From: Salipiger sp. H15
GTDB taxonomy: Bacteria > Pseudomonadota > Alphaproteobacteria > Rhodobacterales > Rhodobacteraceae
DNA: 64,000 nt
Assembly (NCBI RefSeq): GCF_040409955.1
Contig: NZ_CP123385.1
Span: forward strand, 1,409,501-1,473,500
Reading direction: 5' to 3'
Made by a program: the position numbers and the translations under genes. Shown here piece after piece: positions 58,460 through 64,000 of this stretch (positions are counted from its first letter, which is position 1; the number at the start of each line of letters is the position of its first letter). The notes beneath the pieces are model-generated. The model was not told the origin of the DNA. It worked only from the letters and a program-made list of their open reading frames with translations, and did no database searches.

Positions 58460-59748
58460 TTGTCTCCCGTGCGTTTGCGGTAGAGGATGTCGATGAGCAC
58501 GGCCAGCACCAGCACGACCCCGACGACGATGTTCTGGAACGGCGCGTCGACGCCGACCATGGCCATGCCCGATTGCAGCGACTGCATGATCAGCGCGCCG
58601 AGGATGGCTCCGTAGATCGTGCCGATGCCGCCCGCCAGCGCAGTGCCGCCGATCACCGCCGCGGCGATCACGCGCAGCTCGTCGAGCGTGCCGATGTCGT
58701 TCGAGTGGAACGACAGCCGGGCCGAGGCGACCATGCCGGCCAGTGCGCAGAGCACGCCCATCAGGGCAAAGACCTTGACCGTCAGCAGCCGGGTGTTGAT
58801 GCCGGAAAGCTCCGCCGCCTCGGGGTTGCCGCCGGTGGCAAAGATGTAGCGGCCGAGCCGGGTGCGGCGGGCGACCACGGTCATCGCCACGGCCACGGCG
58901 ATCAGCAGCAGCACCGAGTAGGGAATGCCGTAGCCCGCGGTGAAGCCCTCGGGCATGGCCTGGCCGCGCATCTCGAAGCCGCGGCGCAGCACGCGCCCGG
59001 GCACTTCGTAGGCGTTGAGCACCGCGACGAAGCCGAGGATCGCCGCCGCCGAGAGCGCCATGAGCACACCCTCGGCCCAGAGCGGCTTGACCGGGAACTC
59101 GTGGTTGATCCGCGCCTTGCGGGCCTGCGCGATGGCCGCCCAGGCGACCAGCGTGGCAAGGGCGCCGAAGATCCAGCTGCCGGTCACGCCGAGCGTGCCG
59201 CCGATGCCGCCGAGCGTCTGGAAGGTGTCGTCGAGCGGGCCGATGGTCTGGCCGTGGGTCAGGTACCAGGCGACGTTGCGCCAGACCAGCAGGCCGCCAA
59301 GCGAGACGATGAAGGCGGGGACCGAGAGATAGCCGACGATCCAGCCCTGGAAGGCGCCGATGAGCGCGCCGGTCAGCAGCCCGACGATGATCGCGACGGG
59401 GGCGATCACCGGGTTGCCGTAGTCGAGCCCGAGGCCGGGCAGGAGCTGTGTCTGGGTGATCGCCATCATCGCCGAGCATGTGGCGAGCAGCGAGCCGACG
59501 CTCAGGTCGATGTTGCGGGTGACGATGACGAAGACCATGCCGGTGGCCATGATCGCCACGCTGACCGTCTGGATCGTCAGGTTGAAGATGTTGCGCGGCG
59601 TCAGGAAGCGGCCGTCCGTGAGGACGTTGAACACGATGCAGACCAGGATGAACGCGCCGACCATGCCAAGCAGGCGCGTGTCGAATTCGAGGGTCTTGAA
59701 GATGTTCCTGCGGCCGGCCCCTGCGCCGGAGGCGTTCGCCTCTGCCAT
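58456..59748 (-). CDS. xylH: Xylose ABC transporter permease
   Basis: A 430-residue permease of the CUT2 (ribose/xylose) class with about ten or more spans. [34 protein letters not shown] (about 52-85) is the usual CUT2 signature region, and [17 protein letters not shown] (about 305-321) is the EAA-like loop contacting the ATPase. The length, greater than RbsC-type permeases, is typical of XylH. Between xylF and xylG. Confidence 0.95.
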
Positions 59749-59787
59749 GGTGACCTCGGGTGCTTTGAGCGATGCTGGAAGGTGGGG

Positions 59788-59816
59788 GCTCCCGCCGCAC
59801 GATCGGCGGCGGGAGC
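59788..59816 (-). other. Intercistronic stem-loop between xylF and xylH
   Basis: A perfect 11-bp stem (59788-59798 with 59806-59816) with a 7-base loop, in the 97-base gap after xylF on the - strand. As after the other binding-protein gene (10736-10760), this probably gives partial termination or mRNA stabilisation so that the binding protein is made in excess. Confidence 0.6.
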
Positions 59817-59845
59817 GGTGCTGTGAGCCGGGGCTTGCCGGGCGA

Positions 59846-60865
59846 TCAGTTGCAGGGGGCGGGGCCGGCGGAAACGCCCTGGCAGAGCGCGTCCTTGCTG
59901 ATCCAGCCCGCGTCCACCACGGTCGCGAGGTTGTCCTTGGTGATCGGGATCGGTTGCAGGAACTTCGCCCAGAGCGTGGTGCCCGCCGGGGAGGTCCATT
60001 CGGCGGCCCCGTCGACGGCGCTCATCTCGGCGCCGCCGGCCAGCTGCACGGCGATTTCGCCCGCTGCCTTGCCAAGCTCGCGCGCGTCCTTCCAGACCGA
60101 CACGGTCTGCGTGCCGCGGGCGACGCGGTTCAGCGCGGCATGGTCGCCGTCCTGACCCGAGACCGGGATGCCGTCGAGGCCCTGCGCGGTCAGCGCCGCG
60201 ACGGCGCCGCCGGCGGTGCCGTCGTTCGAGGCGACCACCGCGTCGACCTTGTTGTCGTTGGCGGTCAGGATCTGTTCCATGTTGCGCTGCGCGTTGGCGG
60301 GTAGCCAGCCGTCGGTATAGGCCTCGCCGACGATGGTGATCTTGCCGCTGTCGATCGCCGCCTGCAGCACCTCCTGCTGGCCGCCGCGCAGGAAGTCGGC
60401 GTTGGGATCGGTGGGCGAGCCCTTGATCATCACGTAGTTGCCCTCGGGCGCGGCCTCGAGCACGGCACGGGCCTGCATCCGGCCGACCTCGACGTTGTCG
60501 AAGGTCAGGTAGAAGGCGCGGCTGTCCTCGATCAGGCGGTCATAGGCGATCACCGGCACGCCCTCGTTGGCGGCGGCCTCGACGGCGGGGATGATGGCCT
60601 GGGTGTCCTGCGCGAGGATGATCAGCGCATCGACGCCCTGCGCCATCAGCGACTCGATGTCCGACAGCTGCTTCGAGGACGAGGATTGCGCGTCGGCCGA
60701 GATGTAGGTGGCGCCCGCGGCCTCGAGGGCCGACTTGATCGCGGCCTCGTCGGTCTTCCAGCGCTCTTCCTGGAAGTTCGACCAGGACACGCCGACGGTC
60801 TGGGCGGATGCCGTCACGGCAAGCCCGAGTGTGATGGCCGCTGAGGCCAGCAATTTCTTGTACAT
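59846..60865 (-). CDS. xylF: D-xylose-binding periplasmic protein
   Basis: A 339-residue binding protein of the ribose-binding-like class: signal peptide about 1-21 (ending ASA), then [17 protein letters not shown] (about 24-40), [16 protein letters not shown] (about 76-91), [25 protein letters not shown] and [25 protein letters not shown] (about 236-260). These match XylF of characterised xylose transporters. First gene of the xylose operon, divergent from xylR across 202 bases. Contains a cysteine pair near its end ([14 protein letters not shown]). Confidence 0.95.
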   Translation of the reverse strand: MYKKLLASAAITLGLAVTASAQTVGVSWSNFQEERWKTDEAAIKSALEAAGATYISADAQSSSSKQLSDIESLMAQGVDALIILAQDTQAIIPAVEAAANEGVPVIAYDRLIEDSRAFYLTFDNVEVGRMQARAVLEAAPEGNYVMIKGSPTDPNADFLRGGQQEVLQAAIDSGKITIVGEAYTDGWLPANAQRNMEQILTANDNKVDAVVASNDGTAGGAVAALTAQGLDGIPVSGQDGDHAALNRVARGTQTVSVWKDARELGKAAGEIAVQLAGGAEMSAVDGAAEWTSPAGTTLWAKFLQPIPITKDNLATVVDAGWISKDALCQGVSAGPAPCN

Positions 60866-61067
60866 GTTTTCCTCCCTAGGTGCCCCGGCGGGGCATGCGC
60901 CGTTCTCCCTCGGCGCGCGGCCAGACTGAGCCGCATAAATTCAGTTGTCAAATTAAATTTGCCCGCGCATATTGCCGAGTGAAGCAAATATTGGCCAGCA
61001 GCCTCTCGTGTCCGCCCGGATTACGGTCTGTGTGGAAATTTGCGGGTTAATTTTGTTCGAGACCTGA
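60866..61067. promoter_or_regulatory. xylF/xylR divergent control region
   Basis: 202 bases with an AT-rich core (60935-61000). It contains the 13-base odd palindrome CAAATTAAATTTG (60949-60961) and two related sites, GCATATTGCC (60968-60977) and CAAATATTGGCC (60985-60996). These are candidate operators for the ROK regulator encoded to the right. A ribosome site TAGGGAGGAAAA precedes xylF. Assignment rests on position and symmetry. Confidence 0.55.
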
Positions 61068-62348
61068 ATGAAATCTGGGTGCGCCTGCGGAATGAGCGAC
61101 GACGAGGAAATCAGCGGCTGCGGCCCGTTCTTGCAGTCGCCGGACTCGGGGCAGCGCCCTCTGCGCCAGCAGGTTTTCGAGCATGTGCGCGCGCTTGGCC
61201 GGGTGCCGCGCGTGCAGGTCGCCAAGGACCTGCGGGTCAGCCCGGCCTCGGTGACCACCATCACCTCGGAGCTGATCGAGACGGGCTTTCTCGAGGAGGT
61301 GCAGGCGCCGCGCCCCGGCGAGTCCGGCCGCGGCCGCCCGGCGGTTGCCCTTCAGGTGCGGCCCGGCGTGCATCACGTCATGGGGATGAAGCTCTCGGAC
61401 ATCCACCACACGGCGGTGCTCTCGGACCTCTCGGGCCGGGTCATCGCCACCGCTTCGATGCCGCGCGCGCCCGGGCAGCTCTCGGTCGAGACCGTCGCCG
61501 ATGTCACCGAGACGCTGATGCTCGAGATCTGCCGCGAGGCCGGGATCGCGCCCGGTTCGCTGCGCGCGCTCGGGCTCGGTGTGCCGGGCTTCGTCGAGGC
61601 GGGCACCGGGCTGGTGCGCTGGTCTCCGATCCTCGCGCGGCGCGACATCGACCTGCGCCCGGCCCTGTCGCAGCGCCTCGGCCTGCCGGTCTACATCGAC
61701 AACGACGCCAATCTCGTGACCCTCGCCGAGCTCTGGTTCGGGGCGGGGCGGACCATGTCGAACTTTGCCGTGGTGACCATCGAGCACGGGGTGGGCATGG
61801 GCTTCGTGATGAACCACCGGCTCTACCGCGGCGCGCATGGCATGGGCATGGAGCTTGGCCACATGAAGGTGCATCTCGACGGCGCGCTCTGCCGCTGCGG
61901 CCAGCGCGGCTGCCTCGAGGCCTATGTCGCCGACTACGCGCTGGTGCGCGAGGCGCGCACGGCGCTGAACCTGCCCGACCTCGAGACCCGCTCGGTGCGG
62001 GCGCTGCTCGAGAGCCTGTTCAGCCAGGCGCGGGCGGGCAACCCGGCGGCGCATTCGATCTTCCGCCGTGCCGGGCGCTACCTGTCGCTGGCACTGGCCA
62101 ATGTCACCAACCTCTTCGATCCGCAGCTCATCATCCTGTCGGGCGAGCGGATGCGCTACGACTACCTTTACGCCGGGGACACGCTGACGGAGATGAAGAC
62201 GATGATGATCGAGACCGGCCGCGAGGCGCCGAAGGTGGAGATCCACGCCTGGGGCGACATGGTCTGGGCGCGCGGCGCGGCGGCGCTGGCGCTCGACACG
62301 CTGACCGAGCAGATGCTCGGCGCGGGTCGCGAGATGGCGGCGCAATGA
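61068..62348 (+). CDS. xylR: ROK-family xylose repressor
   Basis: A 426-residue regulator. An N-terminal winged helix (VFEHVRALGRVPRVQVAKDLRVSPASVTTITSELIETG, about 36-74) precedes a ROK sugar-kinase-like domain with VYIDNDANL (about 207-215) and the ROK zinc motif with His and three Cys, ELGHMKVHLDGALCRCGQRGCLEAY (about 263-287). It probably binds xylose (or xylulose) and represses xylFHGA from the divergent region. An ATG at 61092 is an alternative start. Its stop overlaps the FG-GAP gene. Confidence 0.92.
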   Translation: MKSGCACGMSDDEEISGCGPFLQSPDSGQRPLRQQVFEHVRALGRVPRVQVAKDLRVSPASVTTITSELIETGFLEEVQAPRPGESGRGRPAVALQVRPGVHHVMGMKLSDIHHTAVLSDLSGRVIATASMPRAPGQLSVETVADVTETLMLEICREAGIAPGSLRALGLGVPGFVEAGTGLVRWSPILARRDIDLRPALSQRLGLPVYIDNDANLVTLAELWFGAGRTMSNFAVVTIEHGVGMGFVMNHRLYRGAHGMGMELGHMKVHLDGALCRCGQRGCLEAYVADYALVREARTALNLPDLETRSVRALLESLFSQARAGNPAAHSIFRRAGRYLSLALANVTNLFDPQLIILSGERMRYDYLYAGDTLTEMKTMMIETGREAPKVEIHAWGDMVWARGAAALALDTLTEQMLGAGREMAAQ

Positions 62349-63841
62349 GCCGGGCCGCGGTTCTTCTGGCGCTGGTTCCGTCGCTCGCCGCGGCCGGGCC
62401 CGCCTTCGTCGACGACAGCGCCGGCCTGCCGTCGCAGCACGTCTATTCCGGCGGCTGGGAGCATTTCGTCGGCGGCGGCGTCGCGGCCTTCGACTGCAAC
62501 GGCGACGACCTGCCCGAGCTCTTCGCCGCCGGCGGCACGTCCCCCGCCGAGCTTTTCGTCAACCGCTCCGAACGCGGCGGGGCGCTGCGCTTCGAGCGCG
62601 GCGCGGTCCCCGAGATGACCGGGGTGACCGGGGCCTATCCGCTGGATGCGGACAGCGACGGGAACCTCGACCTTTTCGTACTGCGGGTCGGGCCGAACCG
62701 GGTGCTGCGCGGGCTTGGCGACTGCCGCTTCGAGGACGCGACCGAGGCCTGGGGTCTGCCGCAGCGCGACGCCTGGTCCACCGCCTTCGCCGCCACCTGG
62801 GAGCCGGGGCAGGGCTGGCCGACGGTCTTTGTCGGCAATTACGTCGACCGTTTCGATCCCGACGGCCCGTTCGAGGCCTGCGACAGCAGCGAGCTGATCC
62901 GTCCCGGCGAGGGCGGCTTCGGCAAGGTCGAGACCATCGAGCCCGGCTGGTGCACGCTCTCGGCGCTGATCTCGGACTGGCAGCGCAGCGGAACGCCCGA
63001 GCTGCGGCTGTCGAACGACCGGCACTACTACGTGAAGGGCGGCTACGAGCAGATGTTCCGCCTCTCGCCGCTCGAGGAGCGCACCGACTGGGCCAAGGTC
63101 TCGCTCTGGGGCATGGGCATCGCCTCGCGCGACCTGACCGGCGACGGGCTGCCCGAGGTGATGATGACCTCGATGGGCGACCAGTTGCTGCAGTTCAACC
63201 GCGGCGGGAAGTTCGAGGACGCGCCCTACGCGCAGGGCACCACGGCGCACCGGCCCTACACCGGCGGCGACGGCCGCCCCTCGACCGGCTGGCACGCCGA
63301 GTTCGGCGACGTCGACAACGACGGGCGGGCGGATCTCTTCATCTCGAAGGGCAACGTCGACCAGATGCCCGGCATGGCGATGGACGATCCCAACTCGCTG
63401 CTGATGCAGGGCGCGGACGGGACTTTCACCGAAACCGGCGAGACGGCGGGGATCGCCACGATGGAGCGCTCGCGCGGCGCGGCGCTGGCCGATCTCAACG
63501 GCGACGGGCTGCTCGACCTCGCCGTGGTCAACCGCCGCGCGCCGATGGAGCTCTGGCGCAACGTGACCGAGGGGGCGGGGCACTGGGTCGGCGCCCTGCC
63601 GTTGCAGTCGGGGGCGAACCGCGACGCGGTCGGGGCCTGGGTCGAGTTGCGGGACGCCTCCGGCGTGCAGGCGCAGGAGGTCACCATCGGCGGCGGCCAC
63701 GCGGGCGGCAGCGCCCTGCCGCTGCATTTCGGCCTTGGCGCCGAGACCGAGGCTCAGCTGCGGGTGATCTGGCCGGGCGGCGAGGCCGGGGACTGGCAGC
63801 CGGTGCGCCCCGGCGAGGTGATGCGGGTCGAGCGGCCCTGA
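62345..63841 (+). CDS. FG-GAP/VCBS-repeat protein with ASPIC/UnbV C-terminus (CRTAC1-like)
   Basis: A 498-residue exported protein with a signal peptide (about 1-17). It contains repeated calcium-type loops of the integrin-like FG-GAP/VCBS fold: DCNGDDLPELF (about 50), DADSDGNLDLF (about 100), DLTGDGLPEVM (about 264), DVDNDGRADLF (about 321) and DLNGDGLLDLA (about 383). The last about 75 residues form an ASPIC/UnbV domain (GLGAETEAQLRVIWPGGE). This CRTAC1-type architecture is common in marine bacteria, but function is poorly known. ATGA overlap with xylR implies co-translation. Confidence 0.88.
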   Translation: MSRAAVLLALVPSLAAAGPAFVDDSAGLPSQHVYSGGWEHFVGGGVAAFDCNGDDLPELFAAGGTSPAELFVNRSERGGALRFERGAVPEMTGVTGAYPLDADSDGNLDLFVLRVGPNRVLRGLGDCRFEDATEAWGLPQRDAWSTAFAATWEPGQGWPTVFVGNYVDRFDPDGPFEACDSSELIRPGEGGFGKVETIEPGWCTLSALISDWQRSGTPELRLSNDRHYYVKGGYEQMFRLSPLEERTDWAKVSLWGMGIASRDLTGDGLPEVMMTSMGDQLLQFNRGGKFEDAPYAQGTTAHRPYTGGDGRPSTGWHAEFGDVDNDGRADLFISKGNVDQMPGMAMDDPNSLLMQGADGTFTETGETAGIATMERSRGAALADLNGDGLLDLAVVNRRAPMELWRNVTEGAGHWVGALPLQSGANRDAVGAWVELRDASGVQAQEVTIGGGHAGGSALPLHFGLGAETEAQLRVIWPGGEAGDWQPVRPGEVMRVERP

Positions 63842-63850
63842 CCTGACGGG

Positions 63851-64000
63851 TCAGCGGTCGACCGGCAGGCCCGAGGGCACGGCCTCGGGCACGCCAAGCC
63901 TGCCCGCCAGTGCCGCAGGGTCGGTCAGCGTATCCACGAAGGCCAGCAGCGCCGCGATCTCGCCCGCGCTCAGCGCCGTGCCCGGACCTGCCGCCGCGAC
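63851..64000 (-). CDS. Di-haem cytochrome c peroxidase/MauG family, C-terminal fragment
   Basis: The last 49 codons of a gene that begins beyond the window. The visible tail reads ALSAGEIAALLAFVDTLTDPA and ends VPEAVPSGLPVDR, typical of the C-terminal end of bacterial di-haem peroxidases of the MauG/CcpA group. The haem motifs are not visible, so the assignment is by tail similarity only. Convergent with the FG-GAP gene, with nine bases between the stops. Confidence 0.6.
   Translation of the reverse strand, partial: VAAAGPGTALSAGEIAALLAFVDTLTDPAALAGRLGVPEAVPSGLPVDR

Noticed and set aside
63851..64000. FG-GAP gene and peroxidase as one operon
   Set aside because: They are on opposite strands and converge, so they are not co-transcribed.

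Overview
The window is GC-rich (close to 70 percent by eye, with very high GC at third codon positions) and densely packed on both strands. It looks like a chromosomal segment from a marine Rhodobacteraceae (Roseobacter-group, Salipiger/Pelagibaca-like). The indicators are a TrcR (DUF1013) cell-cycle regulator, a DciA/DUF721 protein, the dnaX-ybaB-recR block, an ALDH16-type aldehyde dehydrogenase, a Lys1/Lys9-like saccharopine dehydrogenase pair, and a divergent ROK-regulated xylose operon. The genus assignment is inference. I see no tRNA, rRNA, CRISPR array, insertion sequence or prophage.

Layout. 1-2049: end of a cobalamin operon (cobU fragment, cobT, cobS). 2059-12302: a DeoR-type regulator divergent from a catabolic operon of deoC, ALDH16 aldehyde dehydrogenase, ribokinase-family kinase, a four-gene sugar ABC transporter and a small monooxygenase-like protein. 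Together these read as import, phosphorylation and aldol cleavage of a deoxy-sugar, with oxidation of the acetaldehyde. 12318-14160: isochorismate synthase and an EntB-type isochorismatase without their usual partners. 14406-18106: the most unusual locus, a 920-residue protein fusing a class 3 lipase to a subtilisin-type protease, followed by a 255-residue protein of unknown function. 18131-22896: small secreted protein, LysR regulator with divergent SDR, and a sulfur module (periplasmic rhodanese, YeeE/YedE transporter, 54-residue membrane protein). 23115-31085: MFS exporter, aroA-membrane protein-cmk-aldo/keto reductase, a histidine phosphatase and the saccharopine pair. 31179-35514: CYTH protein, DsbA-like protein, DciA, MutY and an AlkB-type hydroxylase. 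35626-40169: a tight nucleoside salvage operon cdd-deoA-deoB-add-upp, which complements the deoC operon 33 kb upstream. 40238-48727: SPOR protein, degenerate M48-like protein, sulfotransferase, RNase T2, TrcR, TPR-methyltransferase, outer-membrane protein, recR and ybaB. 48884-56188: dnaX, ankyrin protein, zinc metallopeptidase, dual-specificity phosphatase, esterase and a Gly/Trp-rich secreted protein. 56343-64000: xylFHGA with divergent xylR, an FG-GAP/UnbV protein coupled to xylR, and the end of a di-haem peroxidase.

Main leads for new biology: the lipase-subtilase fusion and its partner; two AT-rich gaps between convergent genes (20381-20600 and 43566-43887) that look like unannotated transcription units; ALDH16 inside a deoxy-sugar operon; an orphan EntC/EntB pair lacking the aryl-carrier domain; and an M48-like protein that has lost its zinc site. 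Long open frames of several hundred codons opposite real genes are by-products of the base composition and are left out.
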